Below, one piece after another: positions 14,367-21,876 of a stretch of DNA of 27,863 bases; position 1 is the first letter of the stretch, and each line of letters opens with the position of its first letter. Below the pieces are notes generated by a model. The model was not told the DNA's origin and searched no databases. It worked only from the letters and a program-made list of their open reading frames with translations. Source of the stretch: CAZKFG01 sp964551985 (GTDB lineage: Bacteria > Bacillota > Negativicutes > Acidaminococcales > JAISLQ01); the NCBI GenBank assembly GCA_964551985.1, contig CAZKFG010000028.1, positions 1 to 27,863 on the forward strand, given 5' to 3'. The translations under genes were made by a program, and so were the position numbers.

Positions 14367-16280
14367 ATGAAAAGAGTAATCACTTTTGTAATAATGATAC
14401 TGCTTATCACCAATATTGTTTATGCTGAAAAGTCAGAACAAGAAAAACTTGATAGTACTTTGCTAAAAGACAGTGGTGTTATAATCCTTTGCTATCATGA
14501 TATAGCAAGCTTTCACAGTATTGTAAAAACACCTTTTACTGTAGATGCTACAGAGCTTGAAAGTCATATTGGTTATTTTTTAGATAATGGTTTTACATTT
14601 ATCAGTTTGGATGATTACATAGCTATCAATAAAGGCGAAAAGGCATTACCGCCAAAGGCGATAATGCTGACATTTGATGATGGCTATCAATCTTTTTATA
14701 CAAAGGTTTTTCCGCTTTTAAAAAAATATAATGTTCCTGCAACTGTGGCGATAATAGGTTCGTGGATGGAAGATAACGCTGGTGAGCAGATAAAAATGAC
14801 TACATGGAAGCAATTTAAAGAGATGGAACAATCTGGTCTTGTTCAGATTGTCAGTCATTCTTATGACTTGCATAAACCTATAGTGATAAATGAAAAAGGC
14901 GATAGTGCATCAGCAGCTGGTAGTCGCATTTTCAGAGGGGTTGGTAATTATGAAACTAAAGAAGCTTATGAACAGAGAATACTTTATGATTTGCAAAAAG
15001 CTCAAAAACAGTTTCAAGAACAGCTAGGACAGAAAGCTAAAGCACTTGTTTGGCCGTTTGGCGTGCATACTGATGATGCGCTTACTATAGCCAAAAAAGT
15101 AGGCTTTGAAACAACCTTTATATTACACGAGAAGATAAATAAAGTGTCAGATGACAGTTTAATTCGGGCAAAACGCATTATCATCAACAGAAATATTACA
15201 GATGGTCAAATGGCAAAATTCTTAAATGGCTATTTGGAAAAAGATAGTCTTACTTTTAGGCTGACCTTTGTCAAAATGACAGATGTCTATTTCCCTACTG
15301 ATGACAAAAAAACTGATTTCAGCATAGATGAGATTGTTAAAAGTTTAGCTTTAAGCGCTACTAATAGGGTTGTTGTTCAAGCAGCGCAAGAAGTTGGTGC
15401 AGATGGGTTTTCAAACAGTGTTTATTTTTATAATCATTTTGCCCCAATACAAAAGGATATTCTTAGTCATTTGACAGGAAGGTTTGTGCGAAATTCTTTT
15501 AAACCTTATGCGCACATGCCTATTTTAAATAATTCTTGGCTGATAAATGATGATAAAGATAATTTTGTAGTAGCTTTATCAGGTACTACAATAGCTAAAG
15601 TATCACCTTTTGATTATAAAATGCGTGAGAAATTAATTAAAGTATTTGACGATTTGGCGACCTATTCTCCGCTTAGTGGGATATATTTTTCGCTAGATTT
15701 TAGTCTTCGTGCTAATGAAGATTTTTCAAAGTATGCTAAAGATGCCTATAAAAAAAACTTTGGCAAAGAACTTAGAGAAGATATATTAGGCGATAGTGCT
15801 CAATGTAAACAGTGGAGTGAGTGGAAGACAGATGCTTTGATAGATTTAAGTAATGATATTGTAAAAACAGTAAAAAAGAAAAACTATGCTGCTCGTTCTA
15901 TGCGAGAAATTCATCCGGATATTGTTTTGCAACCAAGTGCAGAACAAGACTATGCTCAAAACTATGGAAAATTTTTAGATAACTATGATTATGTTGTAAT
16001 ACGAGCAGATTTATATGATAAAAATAAATATCCAGATAAAGAACAATGGTTTAGAACTTTGGCTACAAAAGCTCTTGCATATCCAAATGCCAAAGATAAG
16101 GTGGTTTTTTTGCTGCCTAGCTATGATGCAAGTACTAATAAATGGGTAGAACCTCACAATATGCGATATCAGACAAGTCTTTTAGCTAGTTATGGAGTAC
16201 AGCATTTTGCCTATGCTCCACAAACATTTATGCCAGAGTGGTCGTGGTATTTTCCGGCGATTGTCGAGAAAAGGTTTTAA
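14367..16280 (+). CDS. pgaB: PgaB-like poly-beta-1,6-GlcNAc N-deacetylase
   Basis: This 637-residue periplasmic enzyme removes some acetyl groups from PNAG so the polymer can be exported and adhere. The signal peptide is cleaved after VYA (residue 20) and has no lipobox Cys, whereas E. coli PgaB is a lipoprotein. The NodB deacetylase domain (about 36-290) has its metal and catalytic residues: TFDDGY (D104, D105) and SHSYDLH (H164, H169). The C-terminal domain (about 310-637) is the PgaB-type glycoside-hydrolase-like fold, absent from Gram-positive IcaB. Its motif at about 437-448 (GIYFSLDFSLRANED) is altered relative to the E. coli motif (see findings). It starts 13 bases after pgaA, with a GAGGG SD. 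Confidence 0.9.
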   Translation: MKRVITFVIMILLITNIVYAEKSEQEKLDSTLLKDSGVIILCYHDIASFHSIVKTPFTVDATELESHIGYFLDNGFTFISLDDYIAINKGEKALPPKAIMLTFDDGYQSFYTKVFPLLKKYNVPATVAIIGSWMEDNAGEQIKMTTWKQFKEMEQSGLVQIVSHSYDLHKPIVINEKGDSASAAGSRIFRGVGNYETKEAYEQRILYDLQKAQKQFQEQLGQKAKALVWPFGVHTDDALTIAKKVGFETTFILHEKINKVSDDSLIRAKRIIINRNITDGQMAKFLNGYLEKDSLTFRLTFVKMTDVYFPTDDKKTDFSIDEIVKSLALSATNRVVVQAAQEVGADGFSNSVYFYNHFAPIQKDILSHLTGRFVRNSFKPYAHMPILNNSWLINDDKDNFVVALSGTTIAKVSPFDYKMREKLIKVFDDLATYSPLSGIYFSLDFSLRANEDFSKYAKDAYKKNFGKELREDILGDSAQCKQWSEWKTDALIDLSNDIVKTVKKKNYAARSMREIHPDIVLQPSAEQDYAQNYGKFLDNYDYVVIRADLYDKNKYPDKEQWFRTLATKALAYPNAKDKVVFLLPSYDASTNKWVEPHNMRYQTSLLASYGVQHFAYAPQTFMPEWSWYFPAIVEKRF

Positions 16281-16316
16281 TAGTGTTTTATAAAAACCAT
16301 TTTAGGTGGTGATGCA

Positions 16317-17573
16317 GTGGATTTTAAAGAAATTTTCTTTGCTTTTTTTGCAATGCTCGGGGATTTTACTTTCTACTATCCTGTGTTTATGAGTTTGGTT
16401 TGGGTTGTTGGCGGATTGTTTTTCTTTTTCACAAGAGAAATGTTTAAAAGCAAAGTTGCACCAAAACTTGCTACATACCCTTTTGTATCTGTACTCATTC
16501 CAGCACGAAACGAGCAAGAGCATATTGAAGAAACTGTGCAAGCAGTACTTTGTTCTAACTATCCTGCTTTGGAGATTATTTTAATTGATGATGCCAGCAC
16601 AGACAATACGCCAGAGATTGTTGATGAATTGACAAAGCAATATGAAAATGTAAGAGTATTACATTTAGAGCAGAATATGGGTAAAGCCAGTGGTTTAAAC
16701 CACGCTTTTTTAATAAGCCAAGGTGAGATAATAATATGTATTGATGCCGATTGTATTTTAGATAAAGATGCTATCTATTGGCTTGTATGGCACTTTGAAA
16801 ATTCACATCGAGTCGGTGCTGTAACAGGTAGTCCACAAGTTAGAAATAGAACAACTATTTTAGCGCAATTGCAAACTGCTGAATATACAAGTGTTATTGG
16901 TCTTATTAAAAGAACTCAGCGTATATTAGGCAAGGTTCTTACGATTTCTGGTGTTATAGGTGCGTTTAGACGTGATGCTTTAATTGACGCTGGTCTTTGG
17001 AGTTTCGATATGTACACAGAAGATATAGATATAACTTGGAAATTAGAAAGACACTTTTGGGATGTGCGCTATGAGACCGCGGCAATTGGTTGGATACTTG
17101 TGCCAGAGACGATAAAGGGTTTATGGAAGCAACGGCTTAGGTGGGCGCAAGGCGGAGTTGAGACAGTAAGGCGATATAAGAGTGTCTGGACAGATTGGCA
17201 TCAAAGAAGGATATGGATAGTATATATAGATTACGTTCTTGGCATTATATGGAGCTATTCTTTTTTACTTAGCATTATTTATTGGTTAGTATGTAATGCC
17301 ATAGGGCTACAAGATAATTTAACTGAAAACTGGAATGGATGTATTATAGCTGTTGTTTGTTTGGTGCAATTTTTTGTAAGTATAACGATAAATTTGCGCT
17401 ATGATAAAACGCTTTTGCCAACATATTTTTGGGTTATTTGGTATCCGGTAATTTATTGGGCTTTTAACGCTTTTGCAACAATTGTTGCCTTCCCTCGAGG
17501 TATGACGAAAAAGTTTGGTACGCCATCAACTTGGGTAAGTCCTGATAGAGGGTTAAAGGCTAGTAAAAAATAA
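16317..17573 (+). CDS. pgaC: PgaC-like poly-N-acetylglucosamine synthase (GT2)
   Basis: This 418-residue inner-membrane processive glycosyltransferase polymerises UDP-GlcNAc into beta-1,6-linked PNAG. Membrane segments at about 18-39 and three near the C-terminus (about 298-325, 340-358, 375-400) flank the cytosolic GT2 domain. Catalytic motifs are complete: DD at 91-92, DAD at 143-145, TED at 234-236 and QRLRW at 272-276. The start is GTG 16317 with AGGTGGTGAT upstream; the ATG at 16312 is out of frame. In E. coli, activity needs PgaD and c-di-GMP. The Arg pair in AFRRDAL (218-219) could be the counterpart of the residue implicated there, but I cannot align it reliably. Confidence 0.94.
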   Translation: MDFKEIFFAFFAMLGDFTFYYPVFMSLVWVVGGLFFFFTREMFKSKVAPKLATYPFVSVLIPARNEQEHIEETVQAVLCSNYPALEIILIDDASTDNTPEIVDELTKQYENVRVLHLEQNMGKASGLNHAFLISQGEIIICIDADCILDKDAIYWLVWHFENSHRVGAVTGSPQVRNRTTILAQLQTAEYTSVIGLIKRTQRILGKVLTISGVIGAFRRDALIDAGLWSFDMYTEDIDITWKLERHFWDVRYETAAIGWILVPETIKGLWKQRLRWAQGGVETVRRYKSVWTDWHQRRIWIVYIDYVLGIIWSYSFLLSIIYWLVCNAIGLQDNLTENWNGCIIAVVCLVQFFVSITINLRYDKTLLPTYFWVIWYPVIYWAFNAFATIVAFPRGMTKKFGTPSTWVSPDRGLKASKK

Positions 17574-17587
17574 TTTAAGGCGAGATT

Positions 17588-18097
17588 ATGAACAAAGATA
17601 AAAAAGAAATTGACAATAACATAATAATAAACGTACCCGAAAAAGTGCCTAAAGCAAGATTTGGCGTAGAAATAATGCTAAAGGTGGTCTTTAATTTTAT
17701 CTTAAGCGTCTTTATATTTTTGGCGACGCTTGCTCTGTGGGGTTTTTCTGGTGCATATGTTTATGAAAAACTATTTACTCCTGCTTATATGCAAAAAACT
17801 AGCAATCTTCTAGTATTTTTATTGATATTCTCTTTGTGTGTGTTTTTGTTGATGCTGTTTTGGCAACAGTACAACTATAGGTTTTTTGGCAAACGCAAAA
17901 GACGTGTGTTTCCTGCACAGGTACCAGATGAGAAGATAAGGGTTGCAAATCTTTATAATACGAGTATAGAAGATGTGCAAAAACTAAGACGAGCAAAACT
18001 CGTCTGGCTAAAGCCTCAAGATAAATCTAATAATGTAAAAATATGCCATACAGATAAAGGTGAAACTGCAAAAATTGGAACTTTGAACTCTATTTAG
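17588..18097 (+). CDS. pgaD: PgaD-like PNAG synthase subunit
   Basis: The 169-residue protein has two membrane helices (about 36-58 and 74-95), then a basic cytosolic segment FWQQYNYRFFGKRKRR, which matches the PgaD layout. In E. coli, PgaD joins PgaC at the inner membrane and the two together bind c-di-GMP to activate polymerisation. The N-terminal 28 residues are polar and the C-terminal tail (about 105-169) is longer than in E. coli PgaD (137 residues). A possible SD (AAGGCGAG) lies before the ATG, 14 bases after pgaC. Identity rests on size, topology, the W-Q-x-Y-N element and position. No strong terminator follows. Confidence 0.8.
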   Translation: MNKDKKEIDNNIIINVPEKVPKARFGVEIMLKVVFNFILSVFIFLATLALWGFSGAYVYEKLFTPAYMQKTSNLLVFLLIFSLCVFLLMLFWQQYNYRFFGKRKRRVFPAQVPDEKIRVANLYNTSIEDVQKLRRAKLVWLKPQDKSNNVKICHTDKGETAKIGTLNSI

Positions 18098-18135
18098 CTT
18101 GATATATAATAATAAATTCTATATTATACTTTTAC

Positions 18136-18165
18136 TTGACAGCTAAATTATACATAGTGTTTAAT
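18136..18165 (+). promoter_or_regulatory. Promoter for the 2-hydroxyacid dehydrogenase and activator genes
   Basis: A perfect TTGACA (18136-18141) and TTTAAT (18160-18165) are spaced by 18 bases and lie 41 bases before the ATG at 18207. Confidence 0.6.
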
Positions 18166-18206
18166 AATTATAAAGTATTGTTATTTAATTGTTTTGAGGT
18201 GATGAT

Positions 18207-19154
18207 ATGAGGGTGTTAATTCCGCAAAAAATTGCAGTTGCAGGTGAAGATTTTTTATTATCCAATGGGTATGAAATTGTAAGAGGTAGTGGATTTGACG
18301 AGGATACTATTGCCAAAGAAGTAGCTGATTGCCAAGCTATTTTGTGTAGAACTTATCCTATAACTAGAAAAATTATGCAAGCAGGGAAAGGGTTAAAAGT
18401 GATAAGCCGCCATGGTGTTGGGGTTGATTTAATTGATATTGCCTGTGCAAGTGAGCTGAAAATACAGGTAACCAATGCACCATTGTCTAACATGGAGGCT
18501 GTGGCAGAACATATTTTGGCGTTAATGTTAGCTTGTTGTAAGTGCATTTTGACTATGGATAGGTATGTGCGTGATGGTTTGTGGGAAAAAAGAAATAACT
18601 CTCACATAACTGAACTTGGTGGTAAAACGCTTGGGATAGTTGGTCTAGGTAGGATTGGGCGTAGCCTAGCGCAAAAGTGCGCTTTGGGGTTTGGTATGAA
18701 GGTTATAGCGTGTAATAGTTCGGGAAAAAGACCAGATTTGCCAGATTATATAGAATTTGCAGAGGATATGAAAGATATATTTAAAAGAGCGGATGTTATA
18801 TCTTTGAGTATGCCGGCAACTGATGATACAAAAAACATTATTAATATGGAGTTATTTAGTTTAATGAAGCCTGATGCTATTTTTATAAATTGTGCTAGAG
18901 GCGAACTTGTCAATCAAGATGATTTGTATAATGCTTTGACAAACAAGGTTGTGCGTTGCGCGGGACTAGATGTTCTTTGGGATGAACCACCCCAAAAAGA
19001 TAACAAACTATTAAAACTTGATAATGTTATTTTTACTCCGCATAGTGCGGCATTGACCAAAGAGTCAACAGAAAAGATGGCACTTCACGCAGCGCTTGGT
19101 ATTCATCAGGTGCTAAGCGGACAAAGAGTTAGTTGGCCTGTGAATAAAATTTAA
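18207..19154 (+). CDS. D-isomer-specific 2-hydroxyacid dehydrogenase
   Basis: This 315-residue NAD(P)-dependent enzyme interconverts a 2-oxoacid and a D-2-hydroxyacid. The Rossmann motif GLGRIG is at 146-151. The catalytic triad is visible: R231 (NCARGELV), E260 (WDEPP) and H279 (TPHSAAL). The length fits hydroxypyruvate/glyoxylate or D-lactate type enzymes; there is no ACT domain, so it is probably not the serine-pathway SerA. GAGGTGAT precedes the ATG. The sigma-54 activator starts only 54 bases later, so the two are probably co-transcribed, linking the enzyme to the TRAP transporter that the activator is expected to control. The substrate is unknown. Confidence 0.9.
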   Translation: MRVLIPQKIAVAGEDFLLSNGYEIVRGSGFDEDTIAKEVADCQAILCRTYPITRKIMQAGKGLKVISRHGVGVDLIDIACASELKIQVTNAPLSNMEAVAEHILALMLACCKCILTMDRYVRDGLWEKRNNSHITELGGKTLGIVGLGRIGRSLAQKCALGFGMKVIACNSSGKRPDLPDYIEFAEDMKDIFKRADVISLSMPATDDTKNIINMELFSLMKPDAIFINCARGELVNQDDLYNALTNKVVRCAGLDVLWDEPPQKDNKLLKLDNVIFTPHSAALTKESTEKMALHAALGIHQVLSGQRVSWPVNKI

Positions 19155-19208
19155 AAAATGGTTTTTTGCTATGCACAGTACAAAATAAATATTTGTCGGA
19201 GATTTTAT

Positions 19209-20591
19209 ATGAATGATATTAGAACGTATTTTGCTAAAAAACATTTTGATTTGTTTGAAAATATGAGTGAAGGGGTAGTGTTATCAGACCTTTCTTATGA
19301 GGTTGTGTTTGTCAATGAGGCGTATTGTAGATATGCTAAATTAAAAAGGCAAGAGATTGTTGGAAAAAACATTTATGATATTCGTCCCGGTAGTTATCTG
19401 ACAGAAATATATAGAACAAAAAAGCCTATACACAATGTTTTGCGGAGCTTTAATAATATTGAATCATATTGCGATTACATACCGGTCATTGTAGAAGGGC
19501 AGCTTTTGGGTGGCTTTGTTATTGTAAAAGATGTGGCAATGGTCAGAGAATTATCTTTAAAGTTAAAAGATAGAGATGAAAAAATTTCTAATTTGAGCCG
19601 AGCTGTGAGTGCGGCTTATATGGTGAAGACTAGGTTTGATGATTTATCCGGTATAAATAGAAGCTTGAAAAAGGTTGTTGATTTGGGTAAAAAAGCAGCA
19701 AGTTCTGATAGCTATGTATTGTTGCTTGGAGAAAGTGGTACAGGCAAAGACCTTATTGCGCAAGCTATTCATAATGGTAGTGACAGAAAAAATCATCCGT
19801 TTGTGGACATTAACTGTGCTGCACTTCCCGAACAACTTTTAGAAAGTGAATTATTTGGCTATGTCGGCGGGGCATTTACTGGTGCAAACAAAGAGGGTAA
19901 AGTTGGTCTTTTTGAAGTTGCTGAAGGCGGAACACTTTTTTTAGATGAAATTGCCGAGATGCCAATTAATTTGCAGGCAAAACTATTAAGAGCTTTAGAA
20001 GAGCGGCGGATAAGAAGAATCGGTTCTGATAAAAGTATTAATGTAAACGTTAGAGTTATTGCTGCAACAAATCAAAATATTATTAATTTTGTCAAACAAA
20101 ATAAATTTCGCGAAGATCTATATTATCGCCTAGCGGTGTTTGTCATAGAGATACCACCACTAAGAGAACGCAAAGAAGATATAGTGGAAATAATTGGCGG
20201 GTTTATAAAAAGACAAGAAAATAAAATTGGCAAAAAATTATATGTAAGTAAAGAAGCGATGGATTTTCTAACTAGATATAATTGGCCGGGTAATGTAAGA
20301 GAACTTAGAAATGCTATTGAATATGCCTCTAGTGTAGCCGATAACTATACGATAAAAATAAATGATTTGCCACAAAATGTATTGCGTCAGGCCATTGGAA
20401 ATATTGATTTTAAAAATAAAGGCAACAGTGGTATTACATTAGAAAATATTGTCGGAGAAGTCGAACGCAGGGTAATTGGAGAATATATTAATATGCACGG
20501 TAGTGATGGACTGGCAAAGCAAAAAATCGCTCAAGAGCTGGGTATTTCTATTGCCACATTATACAATAAGATAAAAAAATACGAATTGTGA
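19209..20591 (+). CDS. PAS-domain sigma-54-dependent transcriptional activator
   Basis: This 460-residue enhancer-binding protein uses ATP to open sigma-54 promoters. Domains: an N-terminal PAS sensor (about 10-115), the AAA+ domain (about 145-385) with Walker A GESGTGKD (174-181), the sigma-54 contact loop GAFTGA (221-226) and Walker B TLFLDE (242-247), and a C-terminal Fis-like helix-turn-helix (KIAQELGISIATLYNKIKKY). It has no phospho-receiver domain, so it likely senses a small ligand or redox state directly. I chose ATG 19209, with GGAG seven bases upstream; an upstream frame from 19158 lacks an SD. It is followed by a terminator and a perfect -24/-12 promoter before the TAXI-TRAP genes, its most likely target. 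Confidence 0.93.
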   Translation: MNDIRTYFAKKHFDLFENMSEGVVLSDLSYEVVFVNEAYCRYAKLKRQEIVGKNIYDIRPGSYLTEIYRTKKPIHNVLRSFNNIESYCDYIPVIVEGQLLGGFVIVKDVAMVRELSLKLKDRDEKISNLSRAVSAAYMVKTRFDDLSGINRSLKKVVDLGKKAASSDSYVLLLGESGTGKDLIAQAIHNGSDRKNHPFVDINCAALPEQLLESELFGYVGGAFTGANKEGKVGLFEVAEGGTLFLDEIAEMPINLQAKLLRALEERRIRRIGSDKSINVNVRVIAATNQNIINFVKQNKFREDLYYRLAVFVIEIPPLRERKEDIVEIIGGFIKRQENKIGKKLYVSKEAMDFLTRYNWPGNVRELRNAIEYASSVADNYTIKINDLPQNVLRQAIGNIDFKNKGNSGITLENIVGEVERRVIGEYINMHGSDGLAKQKIAQELGISIATLYNKIKKYEL

Positions 20592-20679
20592 GATTTTACA
20601 GATTTTTAGAAATTATATAATATTAGAAAATATTTCAAAACAACTTTGATAAATATTAATTTAGTGATTGAAAACAGTA

Positions 20680-20699
20680 TTTTATAATTTTTTATAAAA
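20680..20699. promoter_or_regulatory. Possible upstream activator-binding dyad
   Basis: TTTTATAA (20680-20687) and TTATAAAA (20692-20699) are perfect 8-bp arms with a 4-base spacer, centred about 100 bases before the predicted sigma-54 start, where enhancer-binding proteins usually bind. The region is AT-rich throughout, so chance is possible. Confidence 0.35.
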
Positions 20700-20719
20700 A
20701 CAAACAACTATTTATTATT

Positions 20720-20762
20720 AGGCTTTCCCTTGCTACTAAAGGGTTTAGCCTATTTTGTTTTT
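20720..20762 (+). terminator. Terminator of the activator gene
   Basis: AGGCT (20720-20724) pairs with AGCCT (20747-20751), and CCCTT (20727-20731) with AAGGG (20739-20743). ATTTTGTTTTT follows and ends one base short of the sigma-54 promoter. Confidence 0.75.
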
Positions 20763-20763
20763 A

Positions 20764-20778
20764 TGGCACAAATATTGC
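20764..20778 (+). promoter_or_regulatory. Sigma-54 (-24/-12) promoter of the TAXI-TRAP operon
   Basis: TGGCAC-AAATA-TTGC matches the sigma-54 consensus exactly, with ten bases between GG and GC. Transcription should start near 20790, giving a 58-base leader. An activator of this class is encoded directly upstream. Confidence 0.9.
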
Positions 20779-20847
20779 TAATTTATATTGTATAAACACT
20801 ATTATTGTGTGTTAAATTTATTTGAAATGAAAATGGAGGGAAGACAG

Positions 20848-21855
20848 ATGAGAAAGTATTTGGTAATGTTGATGCTCGTGTTAGTAACTTTGATGGTAGG
20901 TTGTTCTGAAACAAAAAAAGCAGAAGAAAAAACTACGTCAAAAACTCCTAAGACAATGGTTATTGTATCGGGTAACTCTGGTGGTGCTTGGTATTATCTA
21001 GCTTCGGGGCAGGCACAGATTTTGACTGAAAAAATGGGTGGCATAAGCTTTTCTAATGAAGCAAGCAGCGCGGCACCTATCCAAAATATGCCGTTTGTAT
21101 CAGATGATGCTAATGCCAGTACTATGTCAATGATGACACTAGATGGCTTTGTAGCAGGTTTAAAAGGTGATGAGAGATTTGGCTTTGATCCGAAAAAACC
21201 TATTAAAAATGTACAATTCATTCAAGCTGGCAATACTACAACAACTTATGGTATTACTTTAGCAAAAACAGGTATTAAAGATATATCCGAACTAAAAGGT
21301 AAAAAAATTGCTGTACCTACAGTCGGCAATAGTGCATATTATTTGGTACTAGGAATTTTGGCAGAATATGGAGTAACTCCTCAAAATACAAAAATGACAC
21401 CAATGCTATATAACGAAGCTGGCGATGCACTAAAAGATGAGCAATTTGATGCTATATGGATTAATGGTGGCATTCCGATGGCGGCAGCGACTGACCTTGA
21501 TTTGACAAAACAAATCAGATTTTTATCGCCAACTAAAGAGATAGCGGAAAAATTGCGTAAAGAAAATCCATATTGGGCAGTGAAAACTGTACCTAAAGGA
21601 ACATATAAAAACGCACCGGAAGATTTTCTCGCACTTGGTTTATATAGTACTTTGGCAGTAAGAGCTGATTTATCTAATGACGTTGTTTATAAAATGACAA
21701 AAACATTAAACGAAGAGACAGACAGACTAAGTAAAATACATCCAGACGGAAGATTTTGGAACGCTAATACATCAGAAGAAGTTATGAAACTTAACATAGT
21801 GCCTGTACATCCAGGTGCCAAGAAGTATTATGATGAACTGAAAGCAAAAAAATAG
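20848..21855 (+). CDS. TAXI-family TRAP transporter substrate-binding lipoprotein
   Basis: This 335-residue protein captures the substrate outside the inner membrane for a TRAP transporter. The signal peptide ends in a lipobox (LMVGC, Cys 19), so it is probably lipid-anchored, which differs from free periplasmic TRAP binding proteins of Proteobacteria. The TAXI family start is recognisable (VSGNSGGAWYYLASGQAQIL), and KGKKIAVPTVGNSAYYL is the conserved segment before the second lobe. The ATG at 20848 has GGAGGG seven bases upstream; a TTG frame from 20788 would start at the transcription start and has no SD. TAXI systems are known or proposed for dicarboxylates, glutamate or related acids; the ligand here is unknown. 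Confidence 0.9.
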   Translation: MRKYLVMLMLVLVTLMVGCSETKKAEEKTTSKTPKTMVIVSGNSGGAWYYLASGQAQILTEKMGGISFSNEASSAAPIQNMPFVSDDANASTMSMMTLDGFVAGLKGDERFGFDPKKPIKNVQFIQAGNTTTTYGITLAKTGIKDISELKGKKIAVPTVGNSAYYLVLGILAEYGVTPQNTKMTPMLYNEAGDALKDEQFDAIWINGGIPMAAATDLDLTKQIRFLSPTKEIAEKLRKENPYWAVKTVPKGTYKNAPEDFLALGLYSTLAVRADLSNDVVYKMTKTLNEETDRLSKIHPDGRFWNANTSEEVMKLNIVPVHPGAKKYYDELKAKK

Positions 21856-21876
21856 TTTTTGGATGAGGGGATTATA

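Noticed and set aside
18105..18135. An AT-only dyad after pgaD (TATAAT/ATTATA) as terminator
   Set aside because: The stem has no G-C pairs and a long loop, so it is not a credible terminator; the region better fits promoter DNA.
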